Numbered from the stretch's first letter, positions 17,783 to 27,308 are shown. The stretch: DNA of 32,622 nucleotides from Promethearchaeia archaeon (GCA_029856105.1 JAHQWH010000111.1:1-32622); one strand, 5' to 3'. Notes: generated by a model not told the origin, from the sequence alone. Numbers and translations: made by a program.

Positions 17783-18943
17783 TTAATAATTTCCAAACTC
17801 GTTAGCAGCATCAAACATGGCTACAATATTCTGAGGAGGAACTTCGGCAGTTATATTATGGATGTTAGATGCAACAAAACCTCCACCGGGTTTGAAACAT
17901 TCGAAATTTCTTCTGACTTCTTCTCTAATCTGTTCTGGAGTTCCGAAGGGTAAGGTTTTTTGTGAGTTGCATAAGCCTCCCCAGAACGACATGATACTCC
18001 CAAATCTTTTTTTCAGAGAACAAGGTTCCATATCGTAAGCGCTTATTTGAACTGGATTAATGATATCGTATTCAATTTCGGCGAAGTGAGGGATAAATAA
18101 AGAAATTGAACCACATGAATGGTAGTTTATTTTGGCGTCTGTAATATCGTGAATTTTTTGTGATAACTTCCTTTCAATAGGTTTTATCATGTTCTCGTAA
18201 AGTTTTAAACTCATTATAGGACCTGCTTGTTCCGCAACGTCTCCGTTAATGCACACAACATCTAGACACTCTCCAACTTCAGTAAGGAAAGTTGTAGCAT
18301 AATCTGTCCAATACTTAAGTAATTCTTCCATAGTTGAGATTAGGATTTCTGGTTTAGTTTTTAAATATCTAAGCGTTTTTGTGAATCCAAATAAGAAGGT
18401 GCAGTATTCGTAAATGCAACCCACTGGAGGTGTTGATAAGGCAAACTCAGTGTCGTTGCGTAATTTCTTAGCGTATTCTTTCAAACCAATAAAAGGAGTC
18501 TTATCTAGCCCATCTGGCCAATCATAATTCTTCACATCACTTACCGATTTAAAATCTGCAAAAGGATGAATAACAGGATCGTAATATAATATATCGTCTA
18601 ATTCTTTTTTAGCGTTGTTCCCCCAAAACACACCAAACTGGTCATATAAGCCCACATATTTACCCTCGTATTGAGGTTCCATGTCTTGAACTCTAACCAT
18701 CCCCCCTAAAGGTTGAACATATCTTATATCAATGCTAAATCTTTCTAAGACTTTATCACATGGGCGTACGATTTGTTGAACGAAATCAGCGTATTGAACG
18801 TTCTCATCTTCAATTTCAAGGTAATCCAATAATTTTTTATACGCTTTAATATGAATACTTGATTGATTTCCTCCTAAATCAATCGGAACTTTATCGGGTT
18901 CTTTTCTATTTAAAGTTGTATTTACTCTTTCCCTTGAGTTCAT
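17783..18943 (-). CDS. URO-D family (methyltransferase-like) protein
   Basis: A 386-residue TIM-barrel protein of the uroporphyrinogen decarboxylase superfamily. Seen: N-terminal SRERVNTTLNRKEPDKVPID, the HSCGSI metal-binding-like motif, FWGGLCNSQKTLPFGTPEQI, and the C-terminal GGGFVASNIHNI. The HxCG motif is that of zinc methyltransferases (MtaA/MtbA-type) rather than of haem-pathway HemE, so transfer of a methyl group to or from a cobamide is more likely than decarboxylation; this is inference. No corrinoid protein gene is adjacent. It is divergent from the sulfatase gene across 124 bases and has AAGGA eight bases before its ATG. Two broken relatives lie near 27.3 and 29.8 kb. Confidence 0.85.
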   Translation of the reverse strand: MNSRERVNTTLNRKEPDKVPIDLGGNQSSIHIKAYKKLLDYLEIEDENVQYADFVQQIVRPCDKVLERFSIDIRYVQPLGGMVRVQDMEPQYEGKYVGLYDQFGVFWGNNAKKELDDILYYDPVIHPFADFKSVSDVKNYDWPDGLDKTPFIGLKEYAKKLRNDTEFALSTPPVGCIYEYCTFLFGFTKTLRYLKTKPEILISTMEELLKYWTDYATTFLTEVGECLDVVCINGDVAEQAGPIMSLKLYENMIKPIERKLSQKIHDITDAKINYHSCGSISLFIPHFAEIEYDIINPVQISAYDMEPCSLKKRFGSIMSFWGGLCNSQKTLPFGTPEQIREEVRRNFECFKPGGGFVASNIHNITAEVPPQNIVAMFDAANEFGNY

Positions 18944-18990
18944 AGTTTATATCCTTTTGAATAATTGTTCGAAAATTAAAAGTATTGAGA

Positions 18991-19000
18991 TATTTATATT
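18991..19000 (-). promoter_or_regulatory. TATA-like box for the URO-D family gene
   Basis: Minus strand AATATAAATA about 50 bases before the ATG at 18943, in the 124-base divergent gap shared with the sulfatase gene. Position would give a leader of 20-30 bases containing the AAGGA ribosome site. By eye only. Confidence 0.35.
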
Positions 19001-19067
19001 AGATTTTGATTATTTTAAAATAACCTTGAATTCTTAATTATTAAACTTTTAAATATTAAATGATAAT

Positions 19068-20519
19068 ATGTTAAACATGGCAAATGAGAAACTGCTCCCT
19101 AATATAATTTTTTTTGTAGCAGATGAAATGCGTGGAGATTGCGTTTCTTTTGATGGTCGAAGAAATCCCGTTATTAAAACGCCAAATATTGACAATCTTG
19201 CTAAGGATGGTGCTGCTTTTACTAATTGTTTCACTGTAAATCCCGTTTGTGGACCTTCTAGATGTTGTACTTTTACGGGTCAATATGTGCACTCGAATGG
19301 GCACAGAAGCCTTTACCAATTATTACAACCGCACGAGGAAAATTTATTCAAATTCTTAACAAATAAGGGATATGAAGTTGTTTGGATAGGAAGGAACGAT
19401 CTTTTTAGTAAAGATGCTATTAAACAAAGCGTAACGAAAAGATTAAGAATGAAAACTGGTGCTTGGAAATCTAATCCCTATCCCTTAGATCATCCTATGA
19501 GAAAATCTTTTTATTATGGTGAGAGAACATTAGAACAATCAAAAGATATTGATTATCACATTATTCAAAAGGCAATTAACTATTTAAATTCTGAACATAA
19601 GAATCCTTTTTGCCTATACATAGCCTTGAACTTCCCTCATCCTCCTTACACGGTTGAGGAACCTTACTTTTCTATGTACGATCGAGAATTAGTACCGGCC
19701 CCAGTGCCGCCTAAATTGGACGATAAACCAGAATTTATGCGTTTAATTCGTGAGAAGTACGGTTTGAACAATTTAGATAAAGATGATTTTAAAGAAATTA
19801 TCGCTACATATTATGGAATGGTTTCTCGGGTAGATTACCAATTTGGGCAAATAATCGATAAATTAAAGGGTATCGGAGCATATGAAAACAGCGCAATCTT
19901 CTTCTTTGCTGATCACGGAGATTATACTGGAGACTATGGATTAACAGAAAAATGGCCTAACGCGTTCCAAGATTGTCTTATTAACGTTCCGTTAATTACA
20001 AAAATACCTGGTATCGAATCAAAAGGAAATCTATACGAGCAATTTATTCAAACTATTGATCTTTTTCCTACAGTATTGAATATTGCTCAAATTGAAACTC
20101 AATATACTCACTTTGGCAAAAATTTAATTCCTTTTCTAGAAGGAAACTTACTGAAACTAAGAGACGCTGTTTTTGCTGAGGGAGGATATAACCCTCGCGA
20201 ACCTCAATGTTTTGAACCGGTTGTTAAAAATCCTGAAATGCCGGGCATTGGTATTTATTACGATAAAACTAATATACCTCAAGAAAATCCATCAACTGTA
20301 GCACGATCTGCTATGATCAGAACCAAAACATGGAAACTCGTTATTCGAGATAGTGGGAAGGAAGAGCTTTACGATTTAATGTACGATCCATTTGAAGCTA
20401 GTAATTTAATTGATGTATATGCTTACGACAAAATTAAAGCCGATCTCAAAGAACAATTGCTCCGGTGGTACTTAAGGACGAGCGATAATGCCAATTGGAA
20501 ACGTGAAAGAAATGTTTAA
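19068..20519 (+). CDS. Cys-type sulfatase / alkaline phosphatase-fold hydrolase
   Basis: Hydrolyses a sulfate ester, probably of a sugar. The type I sulfatase signature CGPSRCCTFTG (61-71) is complete; Cys61 would be converted to formylglycine. Metal site residues are visible in VADEMRGD (17-24) and ADHGDYTGDYG (281-291), and His191 in NFPHPPY is a likely active-site residue. The C-terminal PEP-like part ends with YDLMYDPFEASNLID, typical of sulfatases. 483 residues, usual length. There is no signal peptide, so it would act inside the cell on imported sugars. It leads a plus-strand set with the isomerase-like gene 58 bases downstream. A phosphonate monoesterase of the same fold is an alternative. 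Confidence 0.88.
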   Translation: MLNMANEKLLPNIIFFVADEMRGDCVSFDGRRNPVIKTPNIDNLAKDGAAFTNCFTVNPVCGPSRCCTFTGQYVHSNGHRSLYQLLQPHEENLFKFLTNKGYEVVWIGRNDLFSKDAIKQSVTKRLRMKTGAWKSNPYPLDHPMRKSFYYGERTLEQSKDIDYHIIQKAINYLNSEHKNPFCLYIALNFPHPPYTVEEPYFSMYDRELVPAPVPPKLDDKPEFMRLIREKYGLNNLDKDDFKEIIATYYGMVSRVDYQFGQIIDKLKGIGAYENSAIFFFADHGDYTGDYGLTEKWPNAFQDCLINVPLITKIPGIESKGNLYEQFIQTIDLFPTVLNIAQIETQYTHFGKNLIPFLEGNLLKLRDAVFAEGGYNPREPQCFEPVVKNPEMPGIGIYYDKTNIPQENPSTVARSAMIRTKTWKLVIRDSGKEELYDLMYDPFEASNLIDVYAYDKIKADLKEQLLRWYLRTSDNANWKRERNV

Positions 20520-20577
20520 TTTAAAGTTTTTAAAGTTTAGAACCTAATGGATAAGTAATACAATTTATCGATTTGCA

Positions 20578-22086
20578 GTGAATTTTAAAATGATTAGTAA
20601 AGATGTTAAAATAGAAATTGTGTTTATAGGAAAACCACAGTGGGAAGCTGGATGGCCTTATTTGGGATTTGACAATAACAAAACGATAGATTCCATTAGA
20701 AAACATCTAAACGAGAAATTTATTAAAATTGAGTTTATCTATAGTGAAATTATTACGACATACGATAACGAATTAGTTAACCAGATTAAAAAGGATATCG
20801 AAGAGGCTGACGGGGTTATAGTTTTTACGATAGGTCATTATGGAGACCCCGGAATTGTTCAAGCAGGCATTGAATTTATTGAGAGCAAAAAGCCAGTAAT
20901 ATTAGCCAATTATATTTATGCTGGAGATCATACATTCACAAAAATATTCTCAAGTGTTAAAGACAAGAATTATCAGCTATCGATATTGTCTTCAAAAAAT
21001 TTAGAGGATTTTGACAAGATGTTTGAGAATATGTTTAATCTCGTGCGTTTAAGAGGAAAAAGAGTCTTAGTTTACGCCAAGGACGTCATAAAAATGAACT
21101 GGGATGTCATATTAGGGTTGTTTAATCCCGAACGAATGCGAATAGCTAAAAATCATCCAGAGTTTTTGGATCAAATAGGTAAAATGAGTAGCGATGAGGA
21201 GTTTGAATTTTATACCGATACGGTTGGTTTTGATCAAGCACACCAGTGGAGAAAGGATGAAGTGCTTTATAAAGAAATTTTAAAGAATGTATTCGATATA
21301 GAAATGATTAGAGGAGATCCACAGGAGATTCTCAAATATTATAATGAAGCTAACACGGACCAAGCAAAAGAAATCGCTCAAAAATGGATTAAAAATGCTG
21401 CAATAGTAGAACCCACTGATAAAACCATTTTAAATTCCGCAAAACTATACCTAGCTTTTAAAAATATCTTGAAAGATAAAGACATTGACATTTTTACTCC
21501 TGATTGTGGCACCTTCCTATTGTGCGGCGCGTTTCCCGCTTATCCTTGCATGGCTTTTTTCGAATTAAGTAAAGAAGGAAAATACGGCATATGTGAATCC
21601 GACATGGATTCGACCATAAGCTTTCTTTTTGGACTGTACCTAACTGGTAGACCGGGATATGTGTCCAACCACACTTTTGATATCAAAAAAAATCAAATCA
21701 CTTATATGCATTGTGTAGCACCATGTAATTTGCAAGGATCAGAGGGTCCACAAGCGCTTTATGATATCGTTTACCATGGTGAAACTCATTTTTTAGGTGC
21801 CTCACCTCGCGTTAAATTTCCAATAGGGGAACCAGTAACGACTATTAAAATCAGCGTTTTTGAAAAAAAAATTTCAATCCGTACGGGAAAAATAATAGAT
21901 AACATAGTGGATGAAAGGGGCTGCGTTTCTAAAATGTTAGTAGAAAGCGATGTTGAAAAAATTATGGAGAACTATGATTGGAACGCATTTGGGTGGCATA
22001 GGGTAACTTTCATAGGCGATTGGAAGGAAGATTTCATAAACGGAGCAAAAATTTTAGGTTTAAAAGTTGTAGAAGATGACAAATAA
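20578..22086 (+). CDS. L-fucose/L-arabinose isomerase-like protein
   Basis: A 502-residue cytoplasmic protein resembling the L-fucose/arabinose isomerase superfamily. The N-terminal domain has alternating beta strands (VFIGKPQWEAGWPYLGF, GVIVFTIGHYGDPGIV); the C-terminal half has the metal-site region GICESDMDSTISFLFGLYLTGRPGY followed by NHTFD and YMHCVAPCNLQG, the Glu, Asp and His positions expected for the Mn site. Isomerisation of an aldose to a ketose is the expected role. Starts at GTG (20578) or ATG (20590); neither has a strong ribosome site. Between the sulfatase and a sugar symporter, it fits use of a deoxy or pentose sugar released from a sulfated glycan. Confidence 0.8.
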   Translation: MNFKMISKDVKIEIVFIGKPQWEAGWPYLGFDNNKTIDSIRKHLNEKFIKIEFIYSEIITTYDNELVNQIKKDIEEADGVIVFTIGHYGDPGIVQAGIEFIESKKPVILANYIYAGDHTFTKIFSSVKDKNYQLSILSSKNLEDFDKMFENMFNLVRLRGKRVLVYAKDVIKMNWDVILGLFNPERMRIAKNHPEFLDQIGKMSSDEEFEFYTDTVGFDQAHQWRKDEVLYKEILKNVFDIEMIRGDPQEILKYYNEANTDQAKEIAQKWIKNAAIVEPTDKTILNSAKLYLAFKNILKDKDIDIFTPDCGTFLLCGAFPAYPCMAFFELSKEGKYGICESDMDSTISFLFGLYLTGRPGYVSNHTFDIKKNQITYMHCVAPCNLQGSEGPQALYDIVYHGETHFLGASPRVKFPIGEPVTTIKISVFEKKISIRTGKIIDNIVDERGCVSKMLVESDVEKIMENYDWNAFGWHRVTFIGDWKEDFINGAKILGLKVVEDDK

Positions 22087-22123
22087 ATATCAGAAAGCAT
22101 TAAAATAGTTTCTCAACAAAATT

Positions 22124-22133
22124 GTATATAAAT
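22124..22133 (+). promoter_or_regulatory. TATA-like box for the GPH symporter
   Basis: GTATATAAAT about 30-39 bases upstream of the TTG start at 22163. It would allow the symporter its own transcript beside readthrough from the isomerase gene. An AAGTG ribosome-site-like sequence (22151-22155) is seven bases before the TTG. Confidence 0.35.
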
Positions 22134-22162
22134 AATTAATATTAAATGAAAAGTGATAAAAT

Positions 22163-23515
22163 TTGAGAGAAAAAGATAGAATTCATTCATTTTCAGGTCA
22201 TTTTCTTTATTCGTTAGCAGCGATTCCAAGCGCATTGCATTACAATATGATCCAATCATTTTTAATATTTTTTTATACTATCGTAGCTGGGTTATCGCTT
22301 GGAGCAGCCGGGATGCTTTTGCTATTATATGGTATTTGGAACGCCGTTAACGACCCGCTAATGGGATATTACATGGATAAATGGAAATTCAAAAAATGGG
22401 GTCGACGCATCCCTTATATTGTAATTGGAATAGTTCCATTTACTATTGGTTTTATATTTTTATGGTGGGTTCCGTGGACAGACCAAACGGGAATTTTCTT
22501 ACATGGTTTGATTATGTTGTTTTTATTTGATTTCGGTTTCACACTGGCAATGACCGCATGGTCGGCGTTGTACACAGAAATGTATGAAGACGAAAAGGAG
22601 CGCGCGTCAGTTGTTGCCATTAAAGACTTGATTGCTTTTCTTTCTGCGATGATTGGGATAATATTACCTCCTTTATTAGCATCTGCAATGGGATGGCCCA
22701 TAGTAGGTATATTATTTGGTGCTTTAATACCGGTTACTATGTTATTGTCTCTTTTGGGTACAAAGGAAAGAAAGGAATATCAGATCGATGATCCGCTCCC
22801 TGTTTTTACGGCATTTAAAGAAACTTTATCGAATATGCCATTTCTAAACATTACATTGACCTACACATTAATAGATTTCTTTACAGGATTAACACTAACC
22901 ATTCTCCCTTTATATGCCCGATTTATTCTTAATATGGATGAGGGATTAGTTGGATTTGCGGCAATAGGGATTGCCCTAGGGATTCTTACAAGCGTTTTAT
23001 TCTGGAAGTGGGTTTATGCCAAAAAAGGTCCAAAGTATGGATTATTGCTCTCTATTGGAATTTTTACGATTGGAATTTGGCCTTTATTCCTTGTTGATAA
23101 CTTTCCTCTCCTAGTTATTCTTACAATAATTCCAGGATTTGGAGCAGGGGGGATGCTAATGACTGAACCAGCTATGAGCGCCGCAATAGATTCAGACGAG
23201 TTAAAGACGGGTAAAAGGCGAGAAGCAACATTTATGGGGGTCTTAACTTTTGTAGCAAGATTAGCAATGGTTTTTTCAGGTTTAACATTGATAATCGTAC
23301 AAGTTTTAACGGGATTTGATTCAGAAGCTATCACACAATCCCCACAAGCGGAGATTGGATTAAAAGCATTAGTATCGTTCGTTCCAGTTATAGGTGGTTT
23401 ACTTGCTTTGTTTGTGTTTAAGTTTTTCCCACTTAACTACGATAAATTCATGGAGCAACAAAAAAAGTTGAGCGATCTACACGAAGAACGTTTGACTAAA
23501 TTAAAGAATTTATAA
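22163..23515 (+). CDS. GPH-family sugar:cation symporter
   Basis: Sodium or proton-coupled importer of a glycoside, pentoside or hexuronide. 450 residues with about twelve membrane helices. The family signature is near the N-terminus: WNAVNDPLMGYYMDKWKFK then KWGRRIPYI, matching the NDPLxG...D...RWGRRRPY pattern. A second signature SAAIDSDELKTGKRREATFMG occurs in the C-terminal half. The TTG start has AAGTG seven bases upstream. Placed directly after the sulfatase and isomerase genes, it probably imports the sugar they process. A T-rich tract follows the stop. Confidence 0.9.
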   Translation: MREKDRIHSFSGHFLYSLAAIPSALHYNMIQSFLIFFYTIVAGLSLGAAGMLLLLYGIWNAVNDPLMGYYMDKWKFKKWGRRIPYIVIGIVPFTIGFIFLWWVPWTDQTGIFLHGLIMLFLFDFGFTLAMTAWSALYTEMYEDEKERASVVAIKDLIAFLSAMIGIILPPLLASAMGWPIVGILFGALIPVTMLLSLLGTKERKEYQIDDPLPVFTAFKETLSNMPFLNITLTYTLIDFFTGLTLTILPLYARFILNMDEGLVGFAAIGIALGILTSVLFWKWVYAKKGPKYGLLLSIGIFTIGIWPLFLVDNFPLLVILTIIPGFGAGGMLMTEPAMSAAIDSDELKTGKRREATFMGVLTFVARLAMVFSGLTLIIVQVLTGFDSEAITQSPQAEIGLKALVSFVPVIGGLLALFVFKFFPLNYDKFMEQQKKLSDLHEERLTKLKNL

Positions 23516-23523
23516 AAAGTTAA

Positions 23524-23546
23524 ATTTTTTTATTTTTTATTTTTAA
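23524..23546 (+). terminator. T-rich terminator after the GPH symporter
   Basis: Long T tract interrupted by single A bases beginning 9 bases after the stop codon and touching the 3' end of the convergent GH172 gene. Consistent with U-rich archaeal termination; no hairpin is needed or seen. Confidence 0.45.
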
Positions 23547-24616
23547 GTTTCGATCTCTTTAGGTTCTTCTCTAGGTAATCTATCGTCAACTACCGGAATA
23601 GATTTGAATTTCTGATGTGGCTCTGTTTGATACCAGTAAGCTGTTGAAGACCAATCGTCTGATCTTTGATTCGCGTGACCGTGTTCTATCTTTACTTTAA
23701 TATTTTTGTGAAAATATATTGGATCTTCAATGTGATACCTATAATAGGATATTTTTCCGCTCCAGTTTTTACCTCCTGGCAATGGAATTCCAAAATAAGG
23801 CGAACAATAGTATTGGTTTGGAGCCCATGAAGTACAAAAATAATCTTCGGTCCCAGTTCCGTAAAGTATAATTTCGCCGTCATCGATCTCTATGTAATCG
23901 TCTCCCTCACCAGGCCACCATAGATCATTTCTTGAAGCATTTTCAGGAGTCATAAGATTATGAATATTCATATTGCAACCCACATAATGACCCTCTCCAA
24001 CCGCATCAAGAACAAGATAATCTTTATCATGTGTTTTATTCTTCTTAATAAAATGTTCCACTTTCGATCCAGTTCCATACGGCTTTCCTTCGCAAGGATT
24101 TTCTCGATTCCAAAAAGCATGAAACCTACCATAATCAGAATGCAGTTTTGAGTGTTCTTCATAATCAATATAAAAATATAATACAGTTATGGTATCCGAT
24201 TCATTCTCTACTTCGATTTTGGCATGAGTGGTAAAAGGCATTGGGAAAAAGCAATTAAATCCTTTGCCATCATTTGGCCCATTGGAAAATGGAAGGCTCC
24301 AAAAGTTCACGGTTTTACCGTGTCCAATTCCAAAAAAGTCTCCTATAGGAACTTCAACTGAAGGGTTATTTTCGTTATCCCACCACATTCTCAAAACTAA
24401 TTTTCGAAGATAATTAGGATCTGAGGATGCAATCGTCATCCAAATGTGTTTAATTATCCCAGCTCCAGATATATCGCATATTTGATATGTTTCACTTGGT
24501 TTTATTATAATATTATCCATATTACCTCCAGACTTATCGTAACTCGAAATTCGCTTTCTTTTTATATCCTTACGGATTATCGCTAAATTTGATAAAGAAT
24601 TAAATCCAAACTCCAT
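23543..24616 (-). CDS. DUF2961 / GH172-like glycoside hydrolase
   Basis: A 357-residue protein of the DUF2961 family, now glycoside hydrolase family 172, whose known members act on alpha-D-fructofuranose and D-arabinofuranose linkages. Seen: SSYDKSGGNMDNI, GAGIIKHIWMT, VPIGDFFGIGHG, then WWPGEGDDYIEIDDGE and GTGTEDYFCTSW. The two Glu residues in GEGD and GTED are 20 apart, close to the spacing of the catalytic pair in characterised members; this is a hand comparison. No signal peptide, so cytoplasmic. ATG with GGGG seven to ten bases upstream. Convergent with the symporter and divergent from the second MFS gene. Likely the depolymerising step of the locus. Confidence 0.87.
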   Translation of the reverse strand: MEFGFNSLSNLAIIRKDIKRKRISSYDKSGGNMDNIIIKPSETYQICDISGAGIIKHIWMTIASSDPNYLRKLVLRMWWDNENNPSVEVPIGDFFGIGHGKTVNFWSLPFSNGPNDGKGFNCFFPMPFTTHAKIEVENESDTITVLYFYIDYEEHSKLHSDYGRFHAFWNRENPCEGKPYGTGSKVEHFIKKNKTHDKDYLVLDAVGEGHYVGCNMNIHNLMTPENASRNDLWWPGEGDDYIEIDDGEIILYGTGTEDYFCTSWAPNQYYCSPYFGIPLPGGKNWSGKISYYRYHIEDPIYFHKNIKVKIEHGHANQRSDDWSSTAYWYQTEPHQKFKSIPVVDDRLPREEPKEIET

Positions 24617-24726
24617 AATTATCCCCTTTTTCCAAATTAATAACTAAGATTATGTAAATATGAGTATTAAAAGCTTAAAATATTGCGAAAAATAACTTTA
24701 AATTTATTTCTTAATTTCTAAAGTAA

Positions 24727-25965
24727 ATGGGGATTAAAACTGAGGATAATTTAAAGCGTTCAAAGAGCAATTTTGGAAAGCACGTAAAAATTTTGCTATT
24801 TGTTGTCTTAATGGGAGTATTTTTTAGAAATCTAGGAATAAGCGTAATTAATATTGGGTTACCTTCTTTTATTATAAGCCTATCTGGAACGCTTACTGCT
24901 TATGGAATCGTAATAGGGATTTTTTCTGTAACGCAAGCATTGTTTCAATTTCCATTCGCTGCTGCTTCAGATAAGTATGGTAGAAGATTAGTTGTACTTA
25001 TCGGAATGATTATATATGTAATTGGAACTTTTTTATGTTTTATCGCTCAGGACATTGTTCAACTTATAATCTTTAGAGCAATTCAAGGTGCAGGAGCTTA
25101 TACATCCATTTTACAAGCAATTATTGGTGACATTTATGAGAAAGAAGAGCACGGAAAAGGGATGGGGTTATATGCTTTATCGATGTCCTTAGGTATCTTT
25201 GGGGGCATCGTTATTGGGGGATATATTTCTTCATATTTCGGGTTTAGGAATATATTTTCTATTTCGGGGATTTTAACAATAATATCGGGTGTAGTTATGA
25301 TTATTTTCTTAAAAGAAAAAGGAAATAAAAAGGCGAAATCCGATTTAGAAGGTCTCAAAAATGAGAATAAAATGTCGCTAAATTTAGAAAATGTAAAAAC
25401 CTTATTGCAAGAAAGGCAGTTTATAATTACAATTTTTTTAAATAGCGTGAGATGGTTTATATTTGGAGGAATTATGGCTTATTTAATTTGGGTCTTACAA
25501 GTCCAATTTATTTTAGACGAAATTCAAACGAGCTATGCTTTAATTCTTATTGTAGCGACTTACATTATCTTTGTATTTTTCTCTGGTAGATTAACGGATC
25601 GTCATAGCCCAAGAAAAATGATGTTAATAGGACAAATAGTTGTTATCGCTTTTTCTCTTTCGTTCTTGACTAGTATTGTTTTTAATCTGATTGTATTTTT
25701 ATTTATTTCGACATTAATTGGGATAGGGTTAGCGTTGTACGAACCAGCGGGAAATACATTATTATTAAACATTATAGAAAAAATTGACCCGAATTTAAAA
25801 GGTACGGGCATCGGATTTAACAACGCTATAGGATTTTTGTGTAGCGCGATTGGACCAATTGTTATTAGTTCTTTAGGGGAAATCTATATATTTTTACCCT
25901 TTTACTTAATTAATGGTTTATTAGTTATCACATTCTTTATAACGTTGAAATTAGTAAAGAAATGA
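24727..25965 (+). CDS. MFS transporter (DHA1-like)
   Basis: A 412-residue membrane protein with about twelve helices. Motif A AASDKYGRRLVVL is in loop 2-3 and FRAIQGAGAY in helix 4 gives the arginine-containing motif B typical of drug:proton antiporters and related exporters. A cytoplasmic lysine-rich loop near residues 197-225 separates the halves. Essentially leaderless ATG (no ribosome site). It is divergent from GH172, 110 bases apart. It could export a drug or a sugar product; substrate not known. Confidence 0.85.
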   Translation: MGIKTEDNLKRSKSNFGKHVKILLFVVLMGVFFRNLGISVINIGLPSFIISLSGTLTAYGIVIGIFSVTQALFQFPFAAASDKYGRRLVVLIGMIIYVIGTFLCFIAQDIVQLIIFRAIQGAGAYTSILQAIIGDIYEKEEHGKGMGLYALSMSLGIFGGIVIGGYISSYFGFRNIFSISGILTIISGVVMIIFLKEKGNKKAKSDLEGLKNENKMSLNLENVKTLLQERQFIITIFLNSVRWFIFGGIMAYLIWVLQVQFILDEIQTSYALILIVATYIIFVFFSGRLTDRHSPRKMMLIGQIVVIAFSLSFLTSIVFNLIVFLFISTLIGIGLALYEPAGNTLLLNIIEKIDPNLKGTGIGFNNAIGFLCSAIGPIVISSLGEIYIFLPFYLINGLLVITFFITLKLVKK

Positions 25966-25987
25966 TGTATAATTTATTGAGATTATT

Positions 25988-26410
25988 TCAATTAATTTCT
26001 CCTTGAATTTGGACAAAGACTTTCCTGTTTCGCGGACCGTCATATTCTACTAAATGACAACCTTGCCATGTACCAAGCATTAATCTACCTTCATGAATTA
26101 ATAATTCTAACGAGTGTCCCGTTAAAGAGCATTTAATATGCGCGTCTGAGTTACCTTCCATGTGCTTAAACGAATAACCTAAACTTCCGCCTTTTGGTAT
26201 TAATTTACTCAAATAATTAGAAATATCTTTCATAACAGATGGATCTGCGTTCTCATTAATAGTTATTCCCGCAGTAGTATGAGGTACAAATACGCGACAG
26301 ACACCTTCATTTATACCCGAATTTTTAACAATCTTTCTAATTTCATTTGTAATGTCTAGTAAAACTTCTCTTTCGGGGGTTTTTACTCTAAATTCTTCAA
26401 ACACAATCAT
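25988..26410 (-). CDS. YjbQ/UPF0047 family protein
   Basis: A 140-residue single-domain protein. The family is identified by FVPHTTAGITINENADPSV, HMEGNSDAHIKCSLTGHS and the C-terminal LGTWQGCHLVEYDGPRNRKVFVQ. Conserved His and Asn/Asp residues form a small active site; thiamine phosphate synthase activity has been reported for some homologues but the true role is unsettled. ATG five bases after GGTG. It starts 24 bases after the stop of the second crotonase gene, probably in one transcript. Confidence 0.93.
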   Translation of the reverse strand: MIVFEEFRVKTPEREVLLDITNEIRKIVKNSGINEGVCRVFVPHTTAGITINENADPSVMKDISNYLSKLIPKGGSLGYSFKHMEGNSDAHIKCSLTGHSLELLIHEGRLMLGTWQGCHLVEYDGPRNRKVFVQIQGEIN

Positions 26411-26434
26411 TTAATCACCATATTACATATTATT

Positions 26435-27205
26435 TTATATCTTCTTAAAATTACCGTGTTTACCTTTACCTTTAGTAAAAGCTTGGCTTCCCTCCATGTA
26501 TTCTCCGCTTTCTAAGGTTTTCAAACCGTATTCAAATTCATTTACCATCGCATCATTAATATCTAATCCAAATTGTTCATAAGCTGAGAAGCGATCGTTT
26601 CTCATGCAAGTTTTTGGAAAAGCCGCAATTTCTCTTGCTAATTTTTCTGCTTCTATTCTCGATCGACCTATATCAACTACTCGATTAGCAAGTCCCCATG
26701 CGAGTGCTTCTTCAGCATTCACAGAGCGTCCAGTAAGAATCATATCCATAGCACGACTTAATCCTATAAGCCTTGGTAATCTCACAGTACCGCCATCTAT
26801 AAGTGGCACTCCAAATCTACGACAAAACACTCCAAAAATTGCATCTTTCTCAACAACACGCATATCACACCATAAAGCAAGTTCTAGTCCTCCTGCAACA
26901 GCATAACCTGCTATAGCTGCAATAACTGGCTTTGATAAAAACATCCTCGTGGGACCCATCGGACCATCTCCCTCTTTCTCAATTCGATTTCCCTTTCCTT
27001 CAACAATAGCTTTCAGATTTGCGCCCGAACAAAACGTTCCATTAGAGCCCCATAATACAGCAACTAAAGCTTTTTTATCGTTTTCGAATTCTCTAAATGC
27101 AACACTTAATTCTTGAGCTGTAGGACCATCTACTGCGTTCTTAACTTCGGGATTTTTAATAACAATGGTAAATACCGGATAATTTTTTTCAATTAATATT
27201 ACCAT
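26435..27205 (-). CDS. Enoyl-CoA hydratase/isomerase family protein (second)
   Basis: A 256-residue crotonase with oxyanion loops at GTFCSGANLKAI and AGYAVAGGLELALWCD. The first catalytic Glu is kept (GGLELAL), but the second is Cys in the segment IFGVFCRRFGVPLIDGGTVRLPR, where typical hydratases have QPEI. The Asp of LIDGG may supply an acid/base. This subgroup is widespread and generally annotated only as crotonase-like. The ATG has no ribosome site and may be leaderless. It is followed by the YjbQ gene and preceded by a divergent URO-D fragment. Confidence 0.88.
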   Translation of the reverse strand: MVILIEKNYPVFTIVIKNPEVKNAVDGPTAQELSVAFREFENDKKALVAVLWGSNGTFCSGANLKAIVEGKGNRIEKEGDGPMGPTRMFLSKPVIAAIAGYAVAGGLELALWCDMRVVEKDAIFGVFCRRFGVPLIDGGTVRLPRLIGLSRAMDMILTGRSVNAEEALAWGLANRVVDIGRSRIEAEKLAREIAAFPKTCMRNDRFSAYEQFGLDINDAMVNEFEYGLKTLESGEYMEGSQAFTKGKGKHGNFKKI

Positions 27206-27308
27206 GTAAGTTATTAGAATTAGAAAATAGATAAATTTATTTTCGGATTATTTCTTTTCTTTTTATCTTATCTTATACAAGATTTAAAATTAAATCATCC
27301 TAGAAATT

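Noticed and set aside
22414..23334. Two minus-strand frames of about 95-106 codons
   Set aside because: Both lie inside the GPH symporter in antisense and have proline/isoleucine-rich, non-protein-like sequence.
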